This document shows, piece after piece, positions 7,776-16,352 of a DNA stretch of 64,000 bases. Positions within the stretch are counted from its first letter, which is position 1, and the number at the start of each line of letters is the position of its first letter. The stretch is from assembly GCF_048381675.1 (NCBI RefSeq), contig NZ_JBLWIS010000003.1, positions 124,001 through 188,000 of the forward strand. Reading direction: 5' to 3'. The notes under the pieces are model-generated. The model was not told the DNA's origin. It saw only the letters and a program-made list of their open reading frames with translations, and ran no database searches. The stretch comes from Advenella sp048381675. GTDB lineage: Bacteria > Pseudomonadota > Gammaproteobacteria > Burkholderiales > Burkholderiaceae_B. Made by a program: the position numbers and the translations under genes.

Positions 7776-9109
7776 GCCGTAAATATTTTGGTACCGATGG
7801 TGTTCGTGGTGAAGTAGGTGGGGAGCTGATTAACGCTTCCTTTGCTTTGCGATTGGGATACGCTGCAGGGCGTGTCCTGTCCAAAAATCACCAGGGCGGA
7901 GGGCGACCGATCGTCCTGATTGGAAAAGATACCCGTGTTTCCGGTTATATGCTCGAATCCGCCCTTGAAGCAGGTCTTAGTGCCGCAGGTATTGATGTTT
8001 ATCTGGCCGGACCCATTCCTACACCGGCTGTTGCCTATTTAACACGTGCCTTGCGCTTGACTGCGGGTGTGGTAATTAGTGCTTCACATAATCCTTATGA
8101 TGATAATGGCATCAAATTCTTTTCGGCTCAGGGCACTAAACTGCCTGATGAGGTAGAAGAAGAAATTGAACGGGCGATTGATGAGCCTGTTGGTTGCGTG
8201 CATTCAGAAGAAATTGGCCGGGCAAGGCGGATTGACGATGCAGCAGGTCGTTATATCGAGTTTTGTAAAAGCACTTTCCCCAATGAACTGGACCTGAAAG
8301 GCTTGAAAATCGTGGTGGATGGTGCTCATGGTGCCGCCTACAATATTGCCCCGCATGTTTTCCGCGAGTTGGGCGCTGAAGTGATTGCGATTGGTTGTCA
8401 TCCTGATGGCTTTAATATTAATAAAGATGTGGGTGCCCTGTATCCCGAAAAACTGGCTGCTACGGTTAGCGCCCGTGGTGCGGATTATGGCATTGCCCTT
8501 GATGGTGATGCTGACCGTATCCAGATGGTGGATGCCGATGGTCGTATTTATAACGGTGACGAATTGCTTTATGCGATTGTTCTTGAGCGCCTTGCTCAAG
8601 GACCCGTCAAGGGAGTTGCCGGTACATTGATGACCAATTACGGTTTTGAAAAACAAATGAAGGCACTGGGTATTCCGTTTGAACGTGCCAAAGTAGGCGA
8701 CCGTTATGTGCTGGAAGCCATGCAGAAAAACGGTTGGCTATTTGGTGGTGAGGGTTCAGGGCACTTGTTATGTCTTGATCATCATACGACAGGCGATGGT
8801 ATTATTGCCGGTTTGCAAGTTCTTAAAGGCCTGGTTCGCAGCGGTAAAAAACTGTCCGAGTGGATCGCAGATCTAAAAATGTATCCACAGGTCATGATTA
8901 ATGTTCCCTTGTCCAAAGAAGTAAAATGGGAAGTGCATCCTGGCCTTCAGTCTGCCCGTGAGGCAGTTCAAAAAGAACTGGGTGCCCGTGGCCGGGTATT
9001 GATCAGGGCTTCGGGAACTGAACCCAAGCTGCGCCTGATGGTTGAGGCCGAAACTTACGATTTGGCCAAACGCTGTGTTGATCAGCTTGCTGCGGTTAAT
9101 CTGTCTTGA
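7772..9109 (+). CDS. glmM: Phosphoglucosamine mutase
   Basis: GlmM converts glucosamine-6-phosphate to glucosamine-1-phosphate for UDP-GlcNAc, feeding peptidoglycan and lipopolysaccharide synthesis. The 445-residue length is standard. The N-terminal KYFGTDGVRG, the active-site serine loop VVISASHNPYDDNG (Ser near residue 103, phosphorylated in the active form), the metal-binding DGDADR and the C-terminal phosphate-binding RASGTEPKLRLMVE are all present. It is translationally coupled to folP by a 4-bp overlap. Confidence 0.97.
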   Translation: MSRKYFGTDGVRGEVGGELINASFALRLGYAAGRVLSKNHQGGGRPIVLIGKDTRVSGYMLESALEAGLSAAGIDVYLAGPIPTPAVAYLTRALRLTAGVVISASHNPYDDNGIKFFSAQGTKLPDEVEEEIERAIDEPVGCVHSEEIGRARRIDDAAGRYIEFCKSTFPNELDLKGLKIVVDGAHGAAYNIAPHVFRELGAEVIAIGCHPDGFNINKDVGALYPEKLAATVSARGADYGIALDGDADRIQMVDADGRIYNGDELLYAIVLERLAQGPVKGVAGTLMTNYGFEKQMKALGIPFERAKVGDRYVLEAMQKNGWLFGGEGSGHLLCLDHHTTGDGIIAGLQVLKGLVRSGKKLSEWIADLKMYPQVMINVPLSKEVKWEVHPGLQSAREAVQKELGARGRVLIRASGTEPKLRLMVEAETYDLAKRCVDQLAAVNLS

Positions 9110-9149
9110 TTGCGGCATGATTTGCTATAAGAACAAATAAAGTACAATG

Positions 9150-9187
9150 CTTTTTACAAACATGACATATATCGTGTTTGTGAAAAG
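9150..9187. promoter_or_regulatory. 13-bp inverted repeat upstream of the olsB-like gene
   Basis: The arms 9150-9162 and 9175-9187 pair over 13 positions with a single mismatch (a G-T pair in RNA), enclosing a 12-base loop. It lies 60-97 bp before the start of the acyltransferase gene. There is no T-run after it, so it fits an operator or leader hairpin at least as well as a glmM terminator. Confidence 0.45.
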
Positions 9188-9198
9188 TATTTGTCAAA

Positions 9199-9217
9199 TG
9201 ACATCGGTATGATGTCA
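9199..9217. promoter_or_regulatory. Palindrome TGACAT-N7-ATGTCA upstream of the olsB-like gene
   Basis: A 6+6 inverted repeat with a 7-bp gap, 30 bp before the start codon. Together with TTGTCA at 9191-9196 and TGACAT at 9163-9168, the leader has four TGTCA half-sites on either strand, reminiscent of PhoB half-sites. They are not arranged as the canonical 11-bp direct repeat, so PhoB binding is only a possibility. Confidence 0.35.
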
Positions 9218-9246
9218 GAGTTAATAATTGCGTAGGAAATAATCTA

Positions 9247-10011
9247 ATGCAAGAACTATTGCGTACAGAGGCGGATACGGCAAATCAGGATGAACCTGGA
9301 TTGATTTTGGGTCTTGCAACAACACCGGATGAGCTTGAGCAATTACAAAGATTGCGCTTTGATGTTTATACAAAAGAAATGAACGCAGTCTTTCCTGAGG
9401 CGGTTGATGGCGTAGATATCGATCGTTATGATCAATGGTGTTACCACCTGATGGTTTGTGATGCCAAAACCAGTAAGGTTGTGGGTACTTACCGTATTAT
9501 GACGCCCGAAAAAGCCATTGAGGCCAAAGGTTATTATTCGGAATCCGAATTTGATATTTCCAGCCTGGATAGTATTCGTCATTTGCTGTGTGAGTGCGGT
9601 CGTTCCTGCACCCACGTCGATTATCGTAATGGTTCTGCCATTATGTTGCTGTGGGCAGGATTGTCCAAGTTTTTGCATCAAAGAAATTATCGGTATATGT
9701 TAGGTTGCGCAAGTGTCAGCCTGGCGGATGGTGGTGTGCAGGCATCCCAGGTGTGGCGTGCAGCTAAGGCTGAAATGGACAAACATCCTGAATTGCCAAG
9801 GGTAACACCGTTAAATCCGTATCCACTTGAAAAGCTTGATGCTGCCGGTGCTGTAAAAATTCCTCCGCTTATCAAGGGATATCTTAAAATTGGGGCACGT
9901 ATTTGTGGTGAGCCGGCCTGGGATCCCAATTTCAATGCGGCTGATTTTCCTATTATTATTGATATGGAAAGCATGGACCCGCGTTATCGCAAACATTTTG
10001 GCATTGATTAA
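9247..10011 (+). CDS. olsB: GNAT-like acyltransferase, probable L-ornithine N(alpha)-acyltransferase OlsB
   Basis: OlsB enzymes transfer a 3-hydroxyacyl group from acyl carrier protein to ornithine, giving lyso-ornithine lipid, the first step to phosphorus-free membrane lipids. The 254-residue protein shows the family layout: RLRFDVYTKEM near residues 36-46, the MVCD...VGTYRIMTPEKA strand, then ECGRSCTHVDYR, LLWAGLSKFL, and the second half LPPLIKGYLKIGARICGEPAWDPNF ending in RYRKHFG (short excerpts of a continuous match). No olsA acyltransferase for the second step is in the window. The phosphate genes just downstream (ppx, ppk1, pst) fit a phosphate-starvation role. A related GNAT-type hydroxyacyl transferase of other specificity cannot be excluded. 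Confidence 0.7.
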   Translation: MQELLRTEADTANQDEPGLILGLATTPDELEQLQRLRFDVYTKEMNAVFPEAVDGVDIDRYDQWCYHLMVCDAKTSKVVGTYRIMTPEKAIEAKGYYSESEFDISSLDSIRHLLCECGRSCTHVDYRNGSAIMLLWAGLSKFLHQRNYRYMLGCASVSLADGGVQASQVWRAAKAEMDKHPELPRVTPLNPYPLEKLDAAGAVKIPPLIKGYLKIGARICGEPAWDPNFNAADFPIIIDMESMDPRYRKHFGID

Positions 10012-10027
10012 TGCCCGGTTTTTAGGT

Positions 10028-10059
10028 AATGGCCTCTCTTGTTGGTAAGAGAGGCCATT
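10028..10059. terminator. Bidirectional hairpin between olsB-like gene and ppx
   Basis: A perfect 13-bp stem (10028-10040 with 10047-10059) around a 6-base loop lies between two converging genes, 7 bp before the ppx stop. It lacks a clear T-run on either strand, so termination is inferred from its position and strength. Confidence 0.6.
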
Positions 10060-10065
10060 ATGCTG

Positions 10066-11565
10066 TTATGCGGGTACAACCTTGAAGGTAAAATTGGCAT
10101 CGGCGTGTTTCCATTCAGACGCTTCCAGTTTTAGGCTGTATTGCGTTAATGGATGTTGAGCCAGCCATTTGCTGGAAATAACGACGGATATATTTTTTTC
10201 ATTTACTTCAAGCCTGAGAATTTCAGGGTTGATTTGCTGGCGGCGACGCAGGAACAGGGCAGCCAGTCTTAGGCATAACAGTGCGAGCCATTGATTTCTT
10301 GTCGGCGTATGCGCATTCATTTTCTCAAGCCTGCCTTGGTGGCCCAAACTAAGTAAAGACAGAATGCTTTGGTCGGCTTTGGAAAACCCGGGCATATCGG
10401 CGTTGCCCAGTACATAGGCCGTGTGTTTGTGATAGGCATTTTGTGAAATGCTTAAGCCGACTTCGTGCAAGTCAGCGGCCCAGCCCAAGGCTTGGCGCAA
10501 CTCACCCGCCAAGGGGTCGTCAAGCTTTAATTGGTCAAAAAACTGCAATGAGAGTTGCTTCACGCGAGTAGCTTGTTTGACATCAATATGATAGCGCCGG
10601 ATGAACTGTTTTACCGATTCATCACGTTTGTCTACTGCAGCCTGGCGGCCAAGCATGTCGTATAGCACACCTACCCGCAGTGCACCTTCGCCTTGAAGCA
10701 TGCGTTCTATCTTGAGTTCTTTGAAGGCCGACATCATGATGGCCAGCCCAGCGGGCAAGACTTCCATGCGATCAATTTTCAGGCCTTTCAGTTCGGGAGC
10801 CTTGGCAGATCCATAGCGAATCAGGACTTTCTTGAGTTTTTGCATCCCATCAAGGGTGATGCCTTTTTCAGAGAAACCGGATTCTTCCAGGGTGGCAACC
10901 AGGGCTTTTGCAGTGCCGGATGAGCCATAGGCTTCACTCCAGCCCATTCTCTGGAATTGTTTGGAGATGGCTTCCAGTTCTTTGCGGGCTGCAATCTCGG
11001 CATGGGCAAAGCCCTCGGCAGTCACGACACCTTCAGGGAAATAAGCCTTGGTAAAGCTGACGCAACCCATGACAAGCGACTTCATCAGTTTGGCTTCAAG
11101 ATTTTGGCCAATAATGAATTCGGTAGAGCCGCCACCGATATCAATCACTAGTCGTTTTTCGTTGGAGGGTGGCAGTTCATGGGCAACACCCGAAAAAACC
11201 AACCGGGCCTCTTCGTGGCCAGCCACGACTTCAATAGGGTAACCCAATGCCGCTTCGGCGCGCGGCAAAAACGCTTTGATATTGCGTGCAACCCGAAAGG
11301 TATTGGTTGCTACAACACGAACACGATCGGGGGGGAAGTTTTCGATCCGGTCACCAAAGCGTTCGAGGACGGCAATGGCCCTTGCAATAGCCTCTTCGCT
11401 AAGAATCATGTTTTCATCAAGGCCGGCAGCCAGACGGACCGTTTCTTTAAGCCGGTCTTGCGCATAGATTTGTGAAATTCCTTCACGCTGCACAACTCGC
11501 CCGATGGAAAGCCGAAAACTGTTGGAACCCAGGTCAACCGCAGCTAATAAGTTATCTTGATCCAT
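10066..11565 (-). CDS. ppx: Exopolyphosphatase (Ppx/GppA family)
   Basis: Ppx removes terminal phosphates from polyphosphate. The 499-residue protein starts with the phosphate-binding actin-fold motif LAAVDLGSNSFRLSIGRV (residues 8-24), has VVATNTFRVARN, and the second glycine-rich loop VIDIGGGSTEFI near residue 140. After that comes the C-terminal HD-type helical domain (AADLHEVGLSI near residue 360). That length and the extra domain separate long Ppx from short GppA forms; some pppGpp hydrolysis remains possible. It is transcribed away from ppk1, so synthesis and breakdown of polyphosphate share a 254-bp control region. Confidence 0.92.
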   Translation of the reverse strand: MDQDNLLAAVDLGSNSFRLSIGRVVQREGISQIYAQDRLKETVRLAAGLDENMILSEEAIARAIAVLERFGDRIENFPPDRVRVVATNTFRVARNIKAFLPRAEAALGYPIEVVAGHEEARLVFSGVAHELPPSNEKRLVIDIGGGSTEFIIGQNLEAKLMKSLVMGCVSFTKAYFPEGVVTAEGFAHAEIAARKELEAISKQFQRMGWSEAYGSSGTAKALVATLEESGFSEKGITLDGMQKLKKVLIRYGSAKAPELKGLKIDRMEVLPAGLAIMMSAFKELKIERMLQGEGALRVGVLYDMLGRQAAVDKRDESVKQFIRRYHIDVKQATRVKQLSLQFFDQLKLDDPLAGELRQALGWAADLHEVGLSISQNAYHKHTAYVLGNADMPGFSKADQSILSLLSLGHQGRLEKMNAHTPTRNQWLALLCLRLAALFLRRRQQINPEILRLEVNEKNISVVISSKWLAQHPLTQYSLKLEASEWKHADANFTFKVVPA

Positions 11566-11748
11566 GCTTTGTTGTCTTGAGAATTTAGTTGCGCTATTTT
11601 AGTAAAAAAAATGGGGCATTTTGTATAAAAGAATCTATGCTGGAAAATTTAAGTGTTATTGAATTGATGTATGAATGTGAGACGGATTGCGGTGCGCAAA
11701 TGAGACGATGATGATGTTATAGCTAAAAATAAACTGACAAAAGTGATA

Positions 11749-11782
11749 TTGTCATTAAATGGTAATTTAAAAAGCGTATAAG
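11749..11782 (+). promoter_or_regulatory. Degenerate Pho box and -10 upstream of ppk1
   Basis: TTGTCATTAAATGGTAAT (11749-11766) has one good TGTCA half-site and a poor second half 11 bp on. A -10-like TATAAG follows at 11777-11782 with exactly 10 bp between, the spacing usual in PhoB-dependent promoters. The rest of the ppx-ppk1 gap is AT-rich without other clear signals. Confidence 0.4.
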
Positions 11783-11819
11783 CAAGCAATAAAAATTTAA
11801 ACTATTTGCAAGGTAAACA

Positions 11820-13904
11820 ATGATCGAGAAAAATCAAGAAGAAGTATCGGGGCCCAATTTGCTGAACCGTGAGTTGTCTTTGCTCAAGTTCAACGCCCGA
11901 GTATTGGGGATGGCTGAAAATGAAAGTACTCCTTTGCTTGAGCGCTTGCGATATATTTGTATTGTCAGTTCCAATCTGGATGAGTTTTTTGAAATTCGGA
12001 TTGCTAGCCTTAAAGAGCAGGAACGGCGCAATCCGCGTGTAATTGGGGATGATGGCTATACGCCTAGTGAGGCTTTTGATCTGGTGCAGGAGGATGTCCA
12101 TGAGTTGGTCAAGCGGCAATATGCCTTATTGAACCAAAGTATCTTGCCTGCCTTGCGTGAAAAAGGGGTTTATATATACAAACCTCAAGAATATACGGAA
12201 ACCATGTTGGCATGGGCGCGTGAGGTGTTCCTGAATGATGTGATGCCTTTATTGACACCCATCGGGCTTGATCCTTCTCATCCGTTTCCCAGGGTTTACA
12301 ACAAAAGCCTGAACTTTATTGTTTCCCTGTCGGGTATTGATGCTTTTGGGCGTAATTCCTCGATTGCCATTGTCCAGGCACCGCGTGCATTGCCCCGGCT
12401 TTTAAACATTCCTGAAGAGGTATGTGGGCAAAAATATGGGCATACCTTGCTTTCCAGCCTGATGCACATGTTTGTTGGAGACCTGTTCCCCGGACTTGAG
12501 GTTAAGGGTCTGTATCAGTGGCGGGTTACCCGCAACAGCGATCTTTATGTCGATGAGGATGAGGTAACCGATTTGCGGCAGGCCTTGCAGGGTGAGTTGT
12601 CCCAACGTAACTTTGGTGCGGCGGTCCGATTGGAAATTGCGGATGATACCCCGAAGGAACTGGAGGTTTTCCTGCAATCAGAATTTAAACTGACAGCCAA
12701 GGATACTTACCGTACAGCGGGTTCGGTCAACCTGACACGTATCATGCCTTTGTGTGATATAGATGCGGGCACGGAATTGGTGTTTCCGGGCTACAGGGCA
12801 AAAATTCCCCCACCTTTTGACAAGCTGGAGCAGCATCCCGAGCACATGTTTGCGGTGATTGCCAAAGAAGATCTGCTCTTGCATCATCCTTATCAGTCCT
12901 TTGATCCTGTGCTTGACTTTCTGACGGCAGCCGCCATTGATCCGGCTGTGGTTGCCATCAAACAAACCATTTACCGTACCGGTGAAGACTCCGAATTAAT
13001 GCGTTTGTTGGTCATGGCAGCCAAGTCTGGCAAGGAAGTAACCGTGGTGGTAGAGTTAATGGCCCGCTTTGATGAGCAAACCAACATCAATTGGGCGGCC
13101 AAGCTTGAAGAGGTTGGGGCGCATGTGGTGTATGGTGTAGTGGGGCATAAAACCCATGCAAAAATGGCGCTGGTTTTACGCAGGGAAGGCCGGCGCATTG
13201 TACGTTATGGCCACTTGGGTACAGGTAACTATCATCCTCGCACCGCACGCTTGTATACCGACTTTGGCATGCTAACTGCCAACCGTGAAATTACCGAGGA
13301 TATGGACAAGATTTTCTCCTTGTTAACCGGCCTTGGGGCAAGGCGTCCGCTGAAGCTGTTATTGCAGTCTCCTTTTACGCTTCATGGAAAAATGCTTGAG
13401 TTCATTAATAATGAAGCTGAAAATGCGCGTCAGGGTAAAAAAGCCCGCATTATGGCCAAAATGAACTCATTAATGGATGTCCAGGTGATTCAGGCCCTTT
13501 ATGAGGCAAGCCAGGCAGGTGTGGAAATTGACTTGATTGTGCGTGGGGTATGTGCTTTGCGTGCAGGTGTTAAAGGTATGTCGGAAAATATTCGCGTGCG
13601 TTCCATTGTCGGGCGTTTCCTTGAGCATTCCCGGGTATTTTATTTTTATGATAATGGCGAGGAGCGGGTTTACCTGTCTTCGGCTGACTGGATGGAACGA
13701 AACTTTTTCCGTCGTGTCGAGGTGGCATTCCCGGTTTTAAGTCCTGCATTGAAAAAACGGGTTATTGCGGAATCGTTTACTTATGCGCTTAAAGATAATG
13801 AACTGGCCTGGGAGCAACAGCCGGATGGTAACTATCAGCGTATACGCAACCGTCGTCAACCATTTAATCTGCATAATCATTTAATGACATTGTTGGGTAA
13901 GTAA
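11820..13904 (+). CDS. ppk1: Polyphosphate kinase 1
   Basis: PPK1 makes polyphosphate reversibly from ATP through a phosphohistidine. The 694-residue length is typical. The N-terminal domain begins LLNRELSLLKFNARVL. SSNLDEFFEIRIASLKEQ follows near residue 50, and the two PLD-like catalytic domains carry THAKMALV with His446 (the likely phosphorylated histidine) and YGHLGTGNYHPRTARLYTDF with His465. The second half contains RGVCALRAG and SIVGRFLEHSR. The gene is separated from pstS by 267 bp. With divergent ppx and the following pst genes it forms a phosphate storage and uptake block. Confidence 0.96.
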   Translation: MIEKNQEEVSGPNLLNRELSLLKFNARVLGMAENESTPLLERLRYICIVSSNLDEFFEIRIASLKEQERRNPRVIGDDGYTPSEAFDLVQEDVHELVKRQYALLNQSILPALREKGVYIYKPQEYTETMLAWAREVFLNDVMPLLTPIGLDPSHPFPRVYNKSLNFIVSLSGIDAFGRNSSIAIVQAPRALPRLLNIPEEVCGQKYGHTLLSSLMHMFVGDLFPGLEVKGLYQWRVTRNSDLYVDEDEVTDLRQALQGELSQRNFGAAVRLEIADDTPKELEVFLQSEFKLTAKDTYRTAGSVNLTRIMPLCDIDAGTELVFPGYRAKIPPPFDKLEQHPEHMFAVIAKEDLLLHHPYQSFDPVLDFLTAAAIDPAVVAIKQTIYRTGEDSELMRLLVMAAKSGKEVTVVVELMARFDEQTNINWAAKLEEVGAHVVYGVVGHKTHAKMALVLRREGRRIVRYGHLGTGNYHPRTARLYTDFGMLTANREITEDMDKIFSLLTGLGARRPLKLLLQSPFTLHGKMLEFINNEAENARQGKKARIMAKMNSLMDVQVIQALYEASQAGVEIDLIVRGVCALRAGVKGMSENIRVRSIVGRFLEHSRVFYFYDNGEERVYLSSADWMERNFFRRVEVAFPVLSPALKKRVIAESFTYALKDNELAWEQQPDGNYQRIRNRRQPFNLHNHLMTLLGK

Positions 13905-13932
13905 ATTTTCAAAATACAGTCTTTGGGGATGC

Positions 13933-13960
13933 AAGGCCGGGACAGAGGTTGACCGGCCTT
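13933..13960 (+). terminator. Hairpin after ppk1
   Basis: An 8-bp GC-rich stem AAGGCCGG/CCGGCCTT with a 12-base loop begins 29 bp after the ppk1 stop. It lacks a T-run, so it is a probable rather than certain terminator. Confidence 0.5.
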
Positions 13961-14087
13961 GAGATTGTTGACATTTGCCTACGTTTTCTCCTGGCGGCAC
14001 GAATTTAACAACTTTATTTTAATTTCTTGATTAATTAGGGTTTTTGGGTATTGTGAACTAGACAAGTAGCGCGAAAATATTAAATAA

Positions 14088-14121
14088 CTGTCACAATCAT
14101 GTCATATTTGCGATTTACTAT
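14088..14121 (+). promoter_or_regulatory. Pho box and -10 of the pst operon
   Basis: CTGTCACAATCATGTCAT (14088-14105) contains two TGTCA half-sites exactly 11 bp apart and closely fits the E. coli Pho-box consensus. TACTAT at 14116-14121 lies 10 bp downstream, as in known PhoB-activated promoters where the box replaces the -35 element. PhoB control of pstS in phosphate limitation is well established; PhoB itself is not in this window. Confidence 0.75.
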
Positions 14122-14171
14122 GACGGCATTGGTATAAAAATCCATTTCCACTTTTCTCGAAAGGAAAAACA

Positions 14172-15218
14172 ATGTTGAAGCATGCATTTAAACGCGTTAC
14201 ATTGGCAGTCGCTCTGGGCACTGCTGCTTTTTCAGTACAGGCCGCTAGCACAGTAACTGGTGCAGGCGCTTCTTTCCCATATCCTATTTACGCAAAATGG
14301 GCATCTGAGTACGCAGCACAAACCGGTAACAAAATCAATTACCAGTCAATCGGTTCAGGCGGCGGTCAACAGCAAATTATTGCCAAAACGGTTGATTTCG
14401 GTGCTTCAGACGATCCAATGAAAGCGGACAAGCTGACAGAAAACAACCTGCTTCAGTTCCCGGCTGTTATTGGTGGTACTGTTCCTGTTGTTAATATCGA
14501 GGGTGTCAAGCCAGGTGAACTGAAACTGTCAGGTGCGGTTCTGGCCGACATTTTCCTGGGTAAAATCAAAAAATGGAATGATCCTGCCATCGTTGCACTG
14601 AACGCTGACATTAAATTGCCAAGCGCAGATATCGTTGTTGTTCACCGCTCAGACGGCTCTGGTACCACTTTTGGCTGGACTAACTACCTGTCTAAAGTTT
14701 CAGCAGAGTGGAAAGAAAAAGTAGGCGAGGGCAAAGCGGTTAAATGGCCTGTGGGTCAAGGCGGTAAAGGTAACGAAGGTGTTGCCGCTTATGTTGGTCA
14801 ATTGAAAAACTCGGTTGGCTATGTTGAATACGCTTACGCAAAACAAAACAATCTGTCCTGGACACAATTGCAAAACAAGGATGGCAAATTTGTTCAGCCA
14901 GAACAGAAAGCATTCGCAGCCGCTGCTGCCAACGCTGACTGGAAAGGTGCTCCAGGTATGGGTGTTGTGTTAACAAACGAACCCGGTGCGGAATCATGGC
15001 CTGTTACGGCAGCCACCTTTATTCTGGTGCACAAAGTTGCCGGAAAGCCCGAGCAGACAAAAGCCGTGCTGTCATTCTTTGACTGGGCATTTAAAAACGG
15101 TGCAAAAACAGCTGCTGCACTGGATTACGTGCCTCTGCCAGAAGCGGTCACCAGCCAGGTTCGTGATGCATGGGCATCTGAAATCAAAACAACAAGTGGT
15201 GAAGCGGTTTGGAAATAA
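14172..15218 (+). CDS. pstS: Phosphate ABC transporter, periplasmic binding protein PstS
   Basis: PstS captures inorganic phosphate in the periplasm and delivers it to PstCA. A 348-residue precursor with a signal peptide of about 24 residues ending FSVQA. The mature protein starts ASTVTGAGASFPYPIYAKWA, contains YQSIGSGGGQQQI and the phosphate-binding VHRSDGSGTTFGWTNYLS near residues 155-173. An AAGG ribosome site precedes the ATG. It leads pstSCAB and is preceded by a convincing Pho box. A strong hairpin right after the gene probably reduces transcription into pstC, matching the need for excess binding protein. Confidence 0.97.
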   Translation: MLKHAFKRVTLAVALGTAAFSVQAASTVTGAGASFPYPIYAKWASEYAAQTGNKINYQSIGSGGGQQQIIAKTVDFGASDDPMKADKLTENNLLQFPAVIGGTVPVVNIEGVKPGELKLSGAVLADIFLGKIKKWNDPAIVALNADIKLPSADIVVVHRSDGSGTTFGWTNYLSKVSAEWKEKVGEGKAVKWPVGQGGKGNEGVAAYVGQLKNSVGYVEYAYAKQNNLSWTQLQNKDGKFVQPEQKAFAAAAANADWKGAPGMGVVLTNEPGAESWPVTAATFILVHKVAGKPEQTKAVLSFFDWAFKNGAKTAAALDYVPLPEAVTSQVRDAWASEIKTTSGEAVWK

Positions 15219-15256
15219 ACAACGGGTTGTTCAATTAATTGGCTAACCTTGTCTGA

Positions 15257-15293
15257 AAAACATGGCGGTTTTTAAAAAACCGCCATGTTTTTT
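15257..15293 (+). terminator. Attenuating hairpin between pstS and pstC
   Basis: Long stem centred on ACATGGCGGTTTT/AAAACCGCCATGT, followed by TTTTTT. It lies inside the pst operon and is likely a partial terminator or an mRNA-stabilising end for pstS. An upstream ATG at 15285 in the pstC frame falls in this hairpin and was not taken as the start. Confidence 0.7.
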
Positions 15294-15317
15294 GCAAAAT
15301 TAAAAGTAGAGTCGAGA

Positions 15318-16334
15318 ATGAGCGCTACAATAACCCCTTCCGTTTCTTCCAATATTAATACTGCTGATTCAGCCATGAAAAAAGATCTTCCACCAAACCC
15401 GACAAGTAACAATGCGCTTGCTGACGGTTTGTTCAAAGGTACAGCCAGGTTTTTCGCCTTTTTCGTCTTTATTTTGCTCGCAGCCATCATGGTTTCCCTG
15501 GTTTATGGAAGCCGTGAAACCATTGCCGCATATGGCATGTCATTTTTTGCCACTAATGACTGGGACCCTGTCAATGATGTATATGGTGCTGTGGTACCTA
15601 TTTTAGGTACGGTGATAACCGCGTTCATTGCGCTGGTTATTGCGGTTCCCGTTTCTTTTGGCATTGCCATGTTCCTGACCGAACTGGCCCCGGCCTGGTT
15701 GCGCAGGCCATTGGGTGTTGCCGTAGAAATGCTGGCTGCTATTCCCTCCATTATTTATGGTATGTGGGGCTTGTTTGTTTTCGTACCTATTTTCCAAGAG
15801 TATATTCAACCCGGCATGATTGCCGTGCTTGGCAATATTCCTGTCATTGGCGGTTTCTTTTCAGGCCCTCCTTTTGGTATTGGCCTGTTTACCGCCGGTC
15901 TTATTTTATCCATTATGATCATTCCCTATATTGCCTCGGTCATGCGTGACGTTTTTGAGGTGGTGCCAACCCTACTTAAAGAATCGGCCTATGGCCTGGG
16001 TGCTTCTACCTGGGAAGTCATGTGGAAAGTCGTCTTGCCTTATACACGCAGTGGTGTTATTGGTGGCATCATGCTTGGTTTGGGGCGTGCACTGGGTGAA
16101 ACCATGGCAGTTACTTTCGTCATTGGTAATGCTTTCCGCTTGCCTGACAGTATTTTTGCGCCGGCAAACTCCATTGCTTCTGCTATTGCGAATGAATTCA
16201 ACGAGGCGGGTGGTTTGCAAAAATCAGCCTTGATCGAACTGGGTCTTATCCTGTTCCTGATTACGACGATTGTTTTGGCACTTTCCCGCTTGTTGCTCGC
16301 TCGTGCGGCCAAGGGTGAAGGCAAGAAATCCTAA
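15318..16334 (+). CDS. pstC: Phosphate ABC transporter permease PstC
   Basis: PstC is one of two inner-membrane permease subunits of the high-affinity phosphate importer. From the ATG at 15318 the protein has 338 residues, with a soluble N-terminus of about 40 residues and about six transmembrane helices. The permease-ATPase coupling loop reads KESAYGLGASTWEVMWKVVLP near residues 220-240, followed by GLGRALGETMAV, the usual PstC signature. An earlier in-frame ATG at 15285 is rejected because it lies in the intergenic hairpin and would add an unusual N-terminus. Confidence 0.95.
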   Translation: MSATITPSVSSNINTADSAMKKDLPPNPTSNNALADGLFKGTARFFAFFVFILLAAIMVSLVYGSRETIAAYGMSFFATNDWDPVNDVYGAVVPILGTVITAFIALVIAVPVSFGIAMFLTELAPAWLRRPLGVAVEMLAAIPSIIYGMWGLFVFVPIFQEYIQPGMIAVLGNIPVIGGFFSGPPFGIGLFTAGLILSIMIIPYIASVMRDVFEVVPTLLKESAYGLGASTWEVMWKVVLPYTRSGVIGGIMLGLGRALGETMAVTFVIGNAFRLPDSIFAPANSIASAIANEFNEAGGLQKSALIELGLILFLITTIVLALSRLLLARAAKGEGKKS

Positions 16335-16352
16335 GCGTACCGGATACAAAAA

